From NCBI GenBank assembly GCA_949316495.1, contig OX439001.1:50134556-50198555 (forward strand): 64,000 nt of DNA, in the 5' to 3' direction. Both the position numbers and the translations under genes were made by a program. The notes under the pieces were generated by a model, which did no database searches, was not told the DNA's origin, and saw only the letters and a list, made by a program, of their open reading frames with translations. The stretch comes from Amphiduros pacificus. Lineage: Eukaryota > Annelida > Polychaeta > Phyllodocida > Hesionidae. Shown in pieces: positions 1 through 13,584 of this stretch (within the stretch, counting starts at the first letter, position 1; the number at the start of each line of letters is the position of its first letter).

Positions 1-1039
1 TATTTTACAAATTTTCCTCATATTCAAAACCCCCCACAATACTCCTTGACATGCCATTTTGCAAAATGAATTGATTTGTCAGCAAGCATATTATAATGCT
101 AAACTACATATAAATCTCTGATATTATAATAATTTGAGAAATATAATATTTTGTGGTCAAAATATTGTAAAAGATCCGTTCTGGCAGATTCAAGTGATTG
201 TGGCAATCATTCTTGGTGTACTAATGATGTCTCATTTCCTGCTTTGGGAAAGGGGATATATCTTTGAGCAGTCACATGACACATCAGTCACATGATATGT
301 GTTTGTTTTGGAAAAGAATACAAACATTTGTGGTGGGATCATTCCACATCAAACCATATATTATTAGATAAGTGAAATTGACAAGATATGATACTGCCAG
401 TCGGTGACATTATGAAAAAAGCAGTAATATTAAGTTATGTAATATTAATATTAAAATTATGTCTATTAATACATACTATTAGATATACAAATTAGTTATA
501 TGGATCATAGAGTATGAAAAAAAGAAAAAATATAGCCAAGACATAATTGTGTTCCATCAGTAAATTTCTGAATATCTAGTTTCCACAATTGAACATTTAC
601 AGAATATGTCAAACTAAAATACGAATCATATTTACTAAGGACTCACTTACTGTTCTTTTGTAACTGTTATCTAGACCCTTTTATTCCATGATAAGACATT
701 GTAAATGTCAACATTTGGTTCAGAACATCTTATTCATTAGTAGTTTGTAACCAAGATTTTATATACTAAATTATAACCATGTGTAATACAGGAATATGGA
801 ATTTTTTCAGAAAACATATTAATTTGCTGTTAATGTTGGTAACAAGGAAAGTTACCAAATCATTTAAACCCACCAAATGAAACCATTTTACAATATGTCT
901 AGTTTTCTTAAATGACTATCATGGTAATCTATGAATTAGCTTAAACAATAACCATGACAACAGCATAATCTGTTTATTAAATAGGACCATTTTCAGGAAG
1001 AAATAGACTAATCATTTTTTATTGATGGTATAATTTCAG
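1..1039 (+). other. Intron upstream of the first visible phosphatase exon
   Basis: This stretch is AT-rich and has no recognisable coding segment or repeat array. It ends in a splice acceptor (aatttcag, 1032-1039) directly before a confident coding exon, so it is read as intron of the gene that continues to 8297. The earlier exons of that gene must lie left of the window. Confidence 0.6.
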
Positions 1040-4000
1040 GTAATTTTGTGACAGATATAATGTTGAAAGGGACCAATGCTGATGTAGCCCTGCTCAACTC
1101 CGGGACATTGCGATCAGATACCTTACATCCTTCCGGGGAGTTCAAAGTCAAAGACCTTCTCTCCATTCTGCCTATGATTGATCCCTTGGTTGTTCTCAGT
1201 ATAAAAGGTACCACATATGTATTATTTAGGGAAATAATAATAATAATAATATCTGGGTTGATTTAGAGATGCCATCAACATGTAGAATAATAGGAGATTC
1301 AAAATTATTGATGTTTTCATCTTGAAGAAATTATATATTTAAATCTTTGCATTCATAATGTATAAATAGTTTTTAAAATTTAATAGATTAGGAAAAATGT
1401 GTGAATATCACAAAGGAAATTTGATTATTTTAATCTTCAATTGGAAATGTAGAAAAAAAGCTGTCAGGGAAACAAAGCTGACCCTTTCTGTCTGTCCATC
1501 TGTCTGTTTGTCACTATTTTCTCCTACTGATAGGTATAAGTTGTGGAAGAAATGCATCTCAGAATCTTGATCATTAACCTCATGAATACGGGGAGTGAGC
1601 AAAATGAGGCGAGACACGACTGTGTATCTGGTATTGTTTATGGTGTATAACATACTAAAACCATGATCACAATTTGACAAGCAGAATAATCCCTGTTGTA
1701 GGGCACCAGATAATAGAAGCATTAGAAAACAGTGTATCTCAGTACCCCAAGCTGGAGGGAAGATTTGCTCAGCTGTCAGGCATCACCTTTGCATTTGACC
1801 CCAGCGCTCCTGGTGGTCAAAGAGTGGATCCAAAGATTGTCAAAGTACAAGACCAATACCTGGAGATGGATAGGGTAAGTCTTATACATGTGAATGTATA
1901 TTTATCCCCCCTTTGTCTTTAGATAACTGAAAGGAAGTGGTTCAAGAATATTATCTTACTTAATATGATTTATCATTGAAACCATTATAAATTTATAATT
2001 GTAAACTGTTTTTTTTTACATTTTTTACAGAACTACAGATTAGTGACCAAACATTACCTCTCAGAAGGCAAGGATGGATATGATGTATTCAAAAACTGTG
2101 AAGTCCTGGTAACAAATATATTACATATTCCTTTAAGTTCCCTATCCTCTTCACAAGTATGACTTGCATCTTGCTCCATATTGTGACTGTCCTATAATCA
2201 CTGATGCTTTTCAAAAGCAATTTAGGATATGCTCTATATGTACTGAGAATACTATAATATTGTAATTCCAGATATGTTACAGCTTAGTACATCAATAATT
2301 ATATGTTGATATGAACAAAAGAGGGGAATATCCTTAAATAATGATTAGCATGATTGTCACCAGGTGGCATCATTTCAGGAATGTGTTTAACTTAATAGTA
2401 CGGTTGTAAGTGATTTTGAGATTGAATTATGCCACCCATGTTTTGAATTTGACAACAGCCAAGTGGGCAGGTTTTCTAACTTGCGAACAATTTCCTCAAT
2501 TGCCACCATACTTTATTCACATCTTTTACAAAGTTAACATTTCTATGGACTTTAATACCTTTGCTGTCAAAGGTCAGAATGCTTTGATGTTCCAAAAATG
2601 TATTGATTACCACAACATAACAGATGTACTCTTTAAATAAAGTACATGGACCATTTGTGACCTTTCCAGTGAGGTCAAGACCAATGTATCTCAGTTGCCC
2701 TCAAAGACGACAAAATCAAATCCAAGACAGGATTGGCATTGATATTAACCATTTCAACACCTGTGTTTTTTCCGATGAGGTCAAGGCTAAAATATGTTTC
2801 GGATACTCTGATATGCCTAAAAATGCCTAGATTTTCTCCAAATTTATAGATGAATTCCTCATGACAAAATCTGGAATTGTTGAACATTGATTATAAGATG
2901 AGATTGGTTACCTTTTCAAATTGGTCCAAAAAAGGTGAAAATGTTTTTGCAGATCTTCTAGCTTGCCTAACAGTGTCAACACACTCCACAGATATTTCAT
3001 GACTTTAACAAATATTTAACTTTAAACATTAGATTGCTATCAAAATTGCTAGTTTAGCCTGGGCAGCTGTAAATTACCAAGGATTGGTGACCTATGGTAC
3101 ATGAATGCAAGCTTGTAATTAGCTTTTAATATGATTAAATATTGTTGTCCCAAACAAATGCAAGTTTTTGTGATAATATTGAAAATTATTATTTTGATTC
3201 ATTGTTTAAGGTGAATGATGAGGAAGGGCCGAGATTAACTACTATTGTGCAGAATCACTTCCAGGCGGTCAAGCTTTGCAAGAGCAATAAGCAGCTAACC
3301 CCAAACCACCGACAGAGTATAATACCTCTGACCAGGTATGCAAACTTTGATGCTTCCCTTAGGCTAGCCGACAGAGTATAATACCTCTGACCAGGTATGC
3401 AAACCTTGATGCTTCTCTTAGGCTAGCCGACAGAGTATAATACCTCTGACCAGGTATGCAAACCTTGATGCTTCTCTTAGGCTAGCTGACAGAGTATACC
3501 GTATTTACTCGTGTATAGGACGACTCGTGTATAAGACGAACCCCCAAAATTGAGGTTATTTTGCTTGAAAAAAAACAATTTCCGAAATTAAGACGAGTTG
3601 GTTTTTCTCAAGATATCGGCTATGCTACCAATCAAGACTCAGCTGAAGCTTGGCGGCCATTTTTAAAGTGAAACGTAAATATGCTTACAATACAAGATCT
3701 TAACGGTCTTATACACGAGTAATTACGGTAAAACGTAAATACGATGTTCATATTTTCAAAATAACGAATATCGAACGTAGCTGATCGATTTTAATTGCGT
3801 TTTAAATGATAAATAAAGGTATTTACCCAATATTATCACAAATTGTTCGAGAACAGAACAAAACCATCAATCCATTTAAAACGCAATTAAAATCGATCCA
3901 CGTGTGAAAGCATTTCTGTCAAAAAGGGAAGACACGATTCAAAGCAGTGGAAACAATCACGAAATGCAAAACTGTGAATGCTGATATTGCAGAATTGAAT

Positions 4001-7000
4001 TGTGCGATATATTTAAATAATAATTTTAATTTTAATAGAAGTAATAGTAAAAAGTAAATACGATGTCTGTGACGTAGCGGATCGATTGGCCACGTGACTC
4101 ACAAATCATGTGATCATTGACTTTGCAGATTTGCCAGAGAATTGCGTTTTAAATGATAAATAAAAGTATATATACCCAATATTAACACAAAATACGCTTT
4201 GCAGGTCAAGAACAGAACAAAACCATCCATTCATTTAACATGCATTACGCAATACTAGCGTGAAAGCATTTCTGTCAAAAAACGGGAAGACACGACTCAA
4301 AGCAGTGGAAATAATGAAAATCCGCTATGTCCGATATTCGTGATTTCGAAAATAAGAATGTTCGTAATGAAAACTCATAGTGCCGTAATTTTGGGCGTAA
4401 ATCCTCGTCCGCAGATTGCTCTCGTGTATAAGACGACCCCCCAAACATTAACTAAGAATTTTTGTTAAAAAACCTCGTCTTATACACAAGTAAATACGGT
4501 AATACCTCTGACCAGGTATGCAAACCTTGATGCTTCTCTTAGGCTAGCCGACAGAGTATAATACCTCTGACCAGGTATGCAAACCTTGATGCTTCCCTTA
4601 GGCTAGCCGACAGAGTATAATACCTCTGACCAGGTATGCAAACCTTAATGCTTCCCTTAGGCTAGCCGACAGAGTATAATACCTCTGACCAGGTATGCAA
4701 ACCTTAAGGCTTCCCTTAGGCTAGCCGACAGAGTATAATACCTCTGACCAGGTATGCAAACCTTGATGCTTCCCTCAGCCTAACCTCTTAGCTATAACTG
4801 AATGGAGTTTGTTAAATTAAGCCAAAATGTGTCTTTTTAATACAAACACTATAACAGGGAATAATATTTCACACATTGTGCAACAGTATAGTGTAAATTG
4901 TGATGATATAATCAATGGCATGGCCATCACCAAAATGAATAGAATCTACAGAAAACAGTCTGTTATAACTGATGAAATGCGGAAAGTAAATACTAATATG
5001 AACTTATACACTGCATGAATGGTATCAGCCACTGCAGTCTTAATAAGGAGCAAATGCTCTCATGCATAGACTACCTTGCAACAACGTAACTTGCATATAT
5101 GTACATAGCTCATCTTAAGTCATCTTTTAACTGGACCTCTTTTTTTCTCTTTAATTGGAATGTATTTTACACGTCGGAATAAATGATATTTATTATTTTT
5201 ATTAATTGCTGTGAGTCATTTTGTAATCTCCATGCAGGTTTAGAATGGAATTGCTCCAAACTGATTGAAATATTATGTTATGATGACAAATATGTGAGGA
5301 AGAACAAGTAGAAAAGATTCATTTTTTGCCAGATTTTGACCAAGGATAATAAATTTCTCAACACATTTGAAGATTTTAAAGCTATTCCCTTAATTAGCAT
5401 ACACTGTCCCATCAAAATTCCATTGAAACTGCATGCAAACCTTTGATGATATATTGAATCCAGGTGGCCATAATATACTTTCTACATAGCAGATGTATTA
5501 AAAAAAGACCTTGAACAGCTATATGATGTATGACTCTAACACAGGAGGGAGTACTGATGTTCATTAATCTTTGATTACTTATTTTTATTTTTGACATGTG
5601 TAAGTTTATCACAAATATGAAAAATATCTTTTTTGTGGGTCATAATGAAATGACTGAATATTTCAGGCGCAGGAGCATTGTGAAGCAGATGAGCTTTGAT
5701 GCATGTGATGGTAATCCTGTACTGTCCCCGACGCGAGGAGTGTCTCCGAGTTCCTCCCACTCCAGTCTGGATGGAAACAATCACAGCAAGGCTAGACTCG
5801 TGCGCAGGGCCAGCATTCAGTCCCTAGAGATGGAGGACATACCAGCAGCTCTGGCTCCAAAGGTAATACTTTACATCTCCTGAAAATATTCCATTCTTTT
5901 ATTTTTTACCCCACAGCATATTTCTCTGAAGGGTTATTGCCAGAGCCTGTGCTGCCTGGGTGTCTGGTTTGTGAATGAATTGAATTGAGAATGAATAATG
6001 TTTTGGTTTTTACCCTCAGCCCCTGATGTAATCAGGCTGAGGGTATTGCAGTACTCCTGGCGTGGGTATGTATGTATGTATGTATGTATGTCTGTAGCGA
6101 ACATCCTTGTCATCGCGATAACTCAAGAACAAATGATGGCAGCTTCATGAAACTTGACACACATATGCATCTGGTGAAAACCTCGGACGAGTTCGATGGA
6201 CGGCGACCTTGACCTATTTTTCAAGGTCACAGGGACAATTATGTGAAATCCCAAGAATCACAATAACTCAAGAACGAATGATGGCAGCTTTATGAGATTT
6301 GACACACACAAGCATCTGGTGAAGACCTCAGACTTCTCTTGATGGAACATGACCTTCACCTACTTTTCAAGGTCACAGGGACAATTATGTGAAATCATCT
6401 TGTCATCGCGATAACTCGAGAACAAATGATGGCAGCTTCGTGAAACTTGACACATATAAGCACCTGGTGAAAACCTCGGACGAGTTCGATGGACGGTGAC
6501 CTTGACCTATTTTTCAAGGTCACAGGGACAATTATGTGAAATCCCAAGAATCGCATAACTCAAAACAAATGATGGCAGCTTTATGAGATTTGACACACAC
6601 AAGCATCTGGTGAAGACCTCAGACTTCTCTTGATGGAACATGACCTTCACCTACTTTTCAAGGTCACAGGGACAATAATGTGAAATCATCCTTGTCATCG
6701 TGATAACTCAAAAACAAATGATGGCAGCTTCATGAAACTTTACACGCATAAGCATCTGTTGAAAACCTCAGACTAGTTCGGTGGACGGCGACCTTGACCT
6801 ATTTTTCAAGGTCACAGGGACAAATATGTGAAATCCAAAGAATCGCAATAACTCAAGAACGAATGATGGCAGCTTTATGAGATTTGACATACACAAGCAT
6901 CTGGTGAAGACCTCAGACTTCTCATGGTGGACCATGACCTTCACCTAATTTTCAAGGTCACAGGGACAATTATGTGAAATCATCCTTGTCATCGCGATAA

Positions 7001-8297
7001 CTCGAGAACAAATGATGGCAGCTTCATGAAACTTGACACACATAAGCATCTGATGAAAACCTCAGACATTTTTGTATGGAACATGATCTTCACCTACTTT
7101 TCAAGGTCACAGTTACAATTATGTGAAATCCCTATCATTGCCATAACTCGAGAACGAATGTTGGCAGCTTTATGAGACTTGACACACATAAGCATCTGGT
7201 GAAGACCTCAGACTTCTCTTGATGGAACATGACCTTTACCTACTTTTCAAGGTCACAGGGACAATCATGTCAAATCCACGTCATTGCAATAACTTAAGAA
7301 CAAATAATGGCAGCTTCATGAAAATTGACACACATAAGCATCTTGGAAGTCTTCACATGAGTTTGATGGACGGTGACCTTAACCTGCTTTTCAAGGTCAC
7401 CTGCCCATCTCAATAATTCTAGAGTAAATGATGACAGTTTCATGATACTTGACACACCTAAGCTATCAAAGGAAGTAGATTTTATGGGTTTTTTTTACCC
7501 CTGCATCAATTTGCCTTGGTGCAGTGACGTTTTGTTCACAAATATTGTGTGGAGCGAATGTTGTGCAATGAGTTACCAGGGCTGAGGGTTGATGCATCTC
7601 TGATGCCTATGTTTTTAAAATTTATACCATGTGCACATCATATGAAGATCTTGATCTTGAGGCATGTGACTATATCTCAAAAACTTTAGGAACACAATAA
7701 GTTTACAACAAATATAGATATCATTACTAAACTTAAACTATGGATGTACCGGTATCTGATCAACATTTTGAACTATTTGCTTCTAGGTAACCTTGACCTT
7801 CGTTTTAAGGTCATATTACCCAATCTCAGAAAATCTTGTGAAAGCAATAACTTTTGAGATTGTAATACCAAGCCATTGAAACCTGAACCATTGATAAAGG
7901 AAATTTTAATTTTCTATGCTTTCCACAGTTGCTGTTAGCTTGTCTGTGTGTGTAGATTTGATTTGGGTTGAAATGAAATTATGAAAAATTATAGGAACAG
8001 ATTTATAACATACATATATGTTGTTGAATGCGTTTTTTGGGTTTTTTTTTTTACAAGGAACATTTTGTGACACACACATAATTTAAATATTTTATCATCC
8101 CCATTCCAACGTTTCAGACTGAGAATCGCATAATGGTTATAAAGAATGAACAACAAAGGAGGGAACTAGAAGAGGCGAGATTGATATGCGAAGTGCAGAG
8201 AACTACCATAGCAGAGAGTGGGGAGTCTCAGCCGAGTACTCCTGCCCTCTCCTCATACCAGGAGCAGCCCTTCTTCCACACCACAAGTAACTCTTAG
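1040..8297 (+). CDS. 5'-nucleotidase-family metallophosphatase, C-terminal exons (5'-partial)
   Basis: Six exons join in frame: 1040-1207, 1702-1874, 2031-2108, 3211-3335, 5667-5862 and 8118-8297 (TAG). Exons 1-3 match the C-terminal substrate-binding domain of the 5'-nucleotidase/UshA family: a DIMLKGTNADVALLNSGTLR block, then ALENSVSQYPKLEGRFAQLSG, then LVTKHYLSEGKDGYD. Known members remove phosphate from nucleotides or related phosphoesters. The N-terminal metal-binding phosphoesterase domain is outside the window. Exons 5-6 add a Ser/Arg-rich tail (PLTRRRSIVKQMSFD, RRASIQSLEMED) with phosphosite-like RRxS motifs, then a charged EQQRRELEEARL helix. No hydrophobic or GPI-like end is seen, so a cytosolic form is inferred. 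Donors are canonical; the exon 4 acceptor is TTTAAG. Phases match at every junction (1, 0, 0, 2, 0). The family call is firm; the exact substrate is unknown. Confidence 0.88.
3311..4785 (+). repeat. 59-bp minisatellite copying the exon 4 end and splice donor
   Basis: Eight copies of a 59-bp unit start at 3311, 3370, 3429, 3488, 4550, 4609, 4668 and 4727. The fourth copy is split by an inserted DNA element. The first copy overlaps the last 25 coding bases of exon 4 and the donor (CAG|GTATGC), so each later copy carries the same exon end and donor. Reading on past the first donor meets a stop in the second copy. Confidence 0.9.
3499..4499. mobile_element. Non-autonomous DNA transposon with TA target duplication
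   Basis: The ends are inverted: CCGTATTTACTCGTGTATA at the left and its near-complement (TATACACAAGTAAATACGG) at the right. TA flanks both sides (3497-3498, 4500-4501), and removing the element with one TA restores the 59-bp unit exactly. A TA duplication fits the Tc1/mariner superfamily, but no transposase ORF is present, so the family is inference. An internal end-like copy at about 3706-3730 and another near 4420 suggest a composite element. Two internal blocks (about 3790-3900 and 4140-4240) are related to each other. Confidence 0.75.
6012..7589. repeat. Intronic ~147-bp tandem array with paired TCAAGGTCA motifs
   Basis: About ten diverged units of roughly 147 bp occupy intron 5 of the phosphatase gene. 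Two subtypes alternate, giving a dimer of about 293 bp. Each unit has a TGACCTTGACC or TGACCTTCACC segment a few bases before TCAAGGTCAC, so many units hold a facing pair of nuclear-receptor-type half sites. The block is bounded by short inverted ends (ACCCTCAGCCC 6012-6022; GGGCTGAGGGT 7579-7589), so it may be a non-autonomous element. A (GTAT)n tract lies at 6066-6091. A weaker related unit occurs near 7790-7825. Confidence 0.8.
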
Positions 8298-8382
8298 CAG
8301 AGAGTGGGGAGTCTCAGCCGAGCACTCCTGCCCTCTCCTCACACCAGGAGCAGCCCTTCTTCCACACCACAAGTAACTCTTA
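8211..8382 (+). repeat. 86-bp tandem duplication spanning the phosphatase stop codon
   Basis: Copy 1 (8211-8296) holds the last 28 codons and the first two bases of the stop; copy 2 (8297-8382) follows directly and supplies the G of TAG. The copies differ at only about two positions. The second copy lies wholly in the 3' untranslated region and ends with the same tct-tag context. Confidence 0.9.
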
Positions 8383-11300
8383 GCTCTATAACTGTGAAGG
8401 ATCACATATATCTACTCTGCAGAGATGAATTCCACCATGAACAAAATGTATATGTTATGGTTGCAGTGAAATTTGTCCTGGTGGGCATTTTATCCCCATT
8501 TGAACAAAAATTTTAAGAAAGTGAATTTTTGTTGATCTGTATCTGTCATCTGTTTTTTTTTGTAAATGCAATTCATTAACAAATGACTATTAAGCAACCA
8601 AATCCAAGACATGATTTCTTCTGGTCTCATAGTGCTACTCCCGTTATTGTATTATATTATAGATTGCAAAAGGCAATCATATTGTTATAAAGTTATAATC
8701 GTATTACAGAATACAAAATGTCACAAAATATAAAGTGTAGATATATGGATGGTAGTGTTGGACATATATTTTCTTATATATTTAGGAAAATGTTGCTACA
8801 ATGGTAAAACTGCTCAAAATCACGCATAATATAAATCACTCTCAGCCAAAGATGCCAACCTATTTTGCTATGAAGCTTTATATTATTAAGAATAGTGTAT
8901 ATCCATCATATTCCATATTTCCTTTCAATTTCATTTATCAAAGTTTAGATACTTAACAACATAACAAATGGTGTAGTATCCTTGTGAGATTTGTAGTGTA
9001 ATGGCCAGTGTTTCACTGTGTTGGAATCTATACAACCCACACAGTAAAGTGAGTGAATGCAGCACATTACAACACCAGTTATTATGATGGGATATAATAT
9101 GTAAAGAAGTAAATAGCTGATTGCGGGTCACCATACTGTCCCATTGAAAACACACACCATAACTGCACAAACGAAATCATAAGTGTGCAAAAACTTGCTA
9201 AAATCTAATCATTAATAAAAAAAAACAAGATGGTGGCCTGCAATCACACTATGGGTATAATAATGGTTACCATAATAAATCACATGCACTGCTATAGATT
9301 GTTGATAGTGTGGGTGGGATCCTGCTCATGTTTACTGGCAGATCATCACTCAAATTCAATAAGAATCTGTGATTTAAAGCATGGAGATGTATAGATGTAA
9401 TTGTTATGGGTATTCTTTTTATTTTAGTGTGACCTTGTGATAATTTTTTTAGGAATGATCACCCTCATGCATAGTTAGTAGAATCATAATTAATTAATGG
9501 GCACTCAGATGTTTTAATTTAGCATATGTGAATTTTGCTGTTGTTTTTAAAGTATTCCAGTCTACCAAGTGTTTAAAATTCCATACAAGATCTCATGAGA
9601 CAATCAGGTTTTTACTTAAGATGTCATTATAGGCTTTCATATATTATTTTAAATAGTTAAGAATGTCTACCATGAAGATGTTAACATTACTCTAACTTGC
9701 ATATCAAGATATTACACATTCAAGCATAAGATATATATATTAAACAGTGACTGTAATAATCACTTTCTGTGTTGAGAAACCTTCAAAATCTCTTGAATTG
9801 CTCATCTGGGTTAGGATGATTTTAATGCACTTGGGCCAAATTTATAAATTAAAAATGTTTGCAAAATTTTATATCATTAAGAATTATAAGGTTTTCAGAT
9901 ATGTTTTCCTAAAAAATAAAATCTTGATTCCTCTTGTTGAAATGCTAACACCACTACTGCTTGACATGCTTTTACTCAAGGAATATTTCAAAGCCAATAA
10001 ATCGGCTTATTACATTTATTACAGCAAATTTAAAATGTGTCTATGTTCAATTGAATTTTTTATTTACATTCTATAGGACTTATTTTCAGATGAAGCATGT
10101 GAATATTATGCTGTAAAAACGTTCAATTAATATGGAGGTCAAAGTCATGAGTTTGAGAGTTTACACATCTGAAAATAGCGTGAACAAATACTTAATGCAT
10201 CTTATTTTTACATTGATTAAAATATTAATTATTAAAGACAATGTTATTAACACCAGTATTAAACAGGATATTTAAGGATTATAGCGTAATAAGCAAAATA
10301 TTGTTAAGCAAATGACTGAGTAAATGAACTTATTTTAATGGGATTGGCTCAAGCTGGTTTTTATTATTTTTCGCAAGCATTGTATGAATCTTCCATCTTT
10401 AAGGAATAAATGTAATCATATGACAAAAGATTTGAAATATAAAAGCATGGTGGATTAAATATCATCCATTGGTAGAATTGAAAACTGGAATCAGAGGTAT
10501 AGAAACAGAAAGGATTGTTCTCTCATCGATATATCATTAATCTTACTTTATGAAGCAATCTGATAATTTGATGGAGCAATCATAAATTATATAATTCAGT
10601 GAAGCAAGGTGACATTACTTTCATGATGATTCAGTGGAGTTCTCAGATATTACATCTATGATAAGGCAATTGAACAATCATATTTTACTTCCATGATAAA
10701 ATAATGGAGAACCAGAAATGACTTCCATGATTAAACAATGTAGAATCAGACTTAACTTCCATGATAAATCAATGGAGAATGAGAAATCACATCCATGACA
10801 ATGTAAAATTAGAGAAAATTACAGAAAATTAATTCAAGCAATTAAATAATAGTTCTGTGATAAAACAATGGAGAATCAGAAGTTACTTCCATGATAATTC
10901 AATGGTGCAAACAGATATTACTTTGGAATCCATGATAATTATATAAATCAATCAGATATTCAATTTAATTGATCAATGAGACCTATGGTAAAGAATGAGG
11001 TAATCAGAAATTGTTTATATCAAGGAATAATCAGATATTAATCAAATTAAATCAAATTTTGTAATCAGACATAACTTACAGAATAGTTTTTATCTAAAAT
11101 CTGTTTCTAATTCCCAATTTGTGCAGGATTTCAATTTCATTAACAATTTCCTATTACTGTATAATTACTTTAAAAAATGTATTTCTGTTCACTGTGAGTG
11201 ATAGCTTTTTCTTATGTTTCAATTCATATATTTTGTAGCAAGTTTGACGTATAATTTTTCTCAGGATTGAAAAGAAAAGGAAAGATTTTTGTTTCTCATC

Positions 11301-13584
11301 ACTGTCCTCCATTATTGCATGTACTACCTCCTCCCCAAAATACTTCCAGGCACAGCAGTGACCTGAAAATGTAAATTTATGACAAAATAATAGATATTAT
11401 TAAGTCCATTTTAACCTGTTTATCAGCTGAGAGAAACAAACCAGTACACCCCACTCTGTTCTGTTTTATAAAAAAAAATCAAAGTGATGATTAACAACTC
11501 AATTTTTTTCTTGACCTCAATCACATTTCAGGGCATTATTCTTCAGCAGAAATATATTGTATTTTTATTAAAACTATTATTTATAATTGTTAAAATGTGA
11601 ATTTATAACAAATGTTATGGAATTTTTTTGTCAAGGGCAAAGCTGGTGAATAATTCTTCTGTTGCAAGCAAACAGTTACCGATATTTCTATAAGTTGAAG
11701 CTGCAAGTCTTGTTTGTTTGAAGTGTGTTAGCCTCTATAAAAACTCTAAATTTCAGCACAAATACTTCACTTACTGTGACAATTACTTTGGACTAGTATC
11801 TGGGTATCCGGTCAAGCTCATAGTTTACAGCAGGGTTATTTTATCTTATATTTACCTTTATTGAGACTATTTACCGCTATAGAGTACTGAAGACATATAA
11901 TGTATCCAACCACACAAATCTTCCATATTGAATCAGTCCCACACTATGTCTCAATATGACATTCTATGATTACAAATGCTATATCATTTACTAACACCAC
12001 AAAGCTGATACTTGTAGAATTATTTAGAGATTTTAGAGATTTTTATTTGCGTATAAACTTTGAACTCAACAATGTGCATGACATAGATTTACAACTGCTG
12101 TCTGTATTGTTAAGTATTTGTATAATAAAGTTGACATTACTGTGATGTGAAGATATGGGTATTGCATGTTGTGACTGTGATTGGCAGATATTTCATGTTT
12201 ATATTGCACACACCAGACAGATTTGTTTTTATTGATGTTCAACTGTTTAATCCACAGACATTGGAAAACAGATTAGACTTTTTATGAAAAACTGTTGAAT
12301 ATTTAATCTAAAAATATATAGGAATATTGATTTTATTGCAATAAAAATAATTTATAAAATTTGATGTGTCATTCCTATTGTTTCAAGACCAATATTTGAT
12401 TTTAAACTCCAGTCAAGCCATCCTCAAAATTGCCCCATTCCAGTCCATGCATTGTTGGCCCAGAACACCTCAGTGTTTTGTCCCCAAAAACCTGACTGTG
12501 CACGTGAGGTCCCTAAAACTGCTCAATAGATTGGGGAATGAGTTATCATACCCTGGTCTATGATTTAGAATTTGGTCTTCTGAATTACAAATTATTATGG
12601 TTGCAAAAAGTTGCAAAATTACAGCCATTAAAGCATGACCTAATTCATGACTTTTGGGTCTAGTGTGAAGATTGAAGGTGTATTTGCAGCCTTTAAAAAT
12701 TATATATTTAGACCATAACATTTATGTAAATTATTTTAGAACATTGGTTTATAACATGAAGCTGCCGCGCATCCTATCCAATTTCTTAGCTACTAAGTTT
12801 ATCTATTTACATTGCAGGGTTCCTGGATTGTATTTTCTCCATTTTTCTATCATTTTCTCCATTTTCCCCCTTATCCTTTTCAGTCCATATTTTGTAAAAA
12901 AAATCACAAAATATGCAGAAAACATATCCATTGGTTTTATATTTTTTATTAAAAAAAAAGAAAATGGAAGAATGTTTAAATTTAGCTTTATTCTCAGACA
13001 ACATCAGTAATTTTGGTGGGACATGTTGCAGTTTATTGATATCAAATCCAATATCTGTTATAATGTGATCAAAATTAAGTAAAAAAAATTAAAGCATAAA
13101 TTATTCTTGACATAAGCCCACAGTTTGATTTCAAGATTCATTTTATTTTGTTATTTTCCGTCCAACATTTGAAATTTTAGTAATATAGACTCTCTTAAAG
13201 ATGTGGCCATACTGCCAATTTTTAAACTTTTAACAATCCTCAGAAATATGCGATTTTTTAATTTGTGAAACTACAGAGGTATGACCATCTCCACATTCTT
13301 AGTAACACACAGTCTGCAGCATAAATCCAAAGAGTACAAGTAAAATCTTTGTAGCCAATTTTCTTGTGTAAAGTTCCAAATTGGTAAACAAACATAAAGG
13401 CAGACACAAAAAATAACTTAATATAAGTGTAGCCCCACTCAAGCTGTCTAATCATGATGGATAGTGCCTATGAAGAAAATAAGGTTCAGCATTTGAGAAC
13501 ACATCATATAATTTAATTGTTATAAACATATGGTTTTTTCTTCTGTGATATTGTGCTCACAAAACTGATCAACTTGATTTCTAC
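8383..13584. other. Gene-free stretch after the phosphatase gene
   Basis: No exon with recognisable homology is seen. The stretch is AT-rich; its longest open frames (for example 9747-10076, +) have low-complexity, AT-driven translations and are taken as chance. It includes the 3' untranslated region of the phosphatase gene, whose end I cannot place, and a degenerate 34-bp array described separately. Confidence 0.6.
10590..11050. repeat. Degenerate ~34-bp tandem repeat
   Basis: Diverged units built around ACTTCCATGATAAA-CAATGGAGAATCAGA recur with a 34-35-bp step. The clearest run is 10688-10800, with three consecutive 34-bp units. Divergence suggests an old array. Confidence 0.6.

Noticed and set aside
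9747-10076. 109-codon frame on +
   Set aside because: AT-driven composition (I, L, F, Y, K), no splice context and no recognisable domain.
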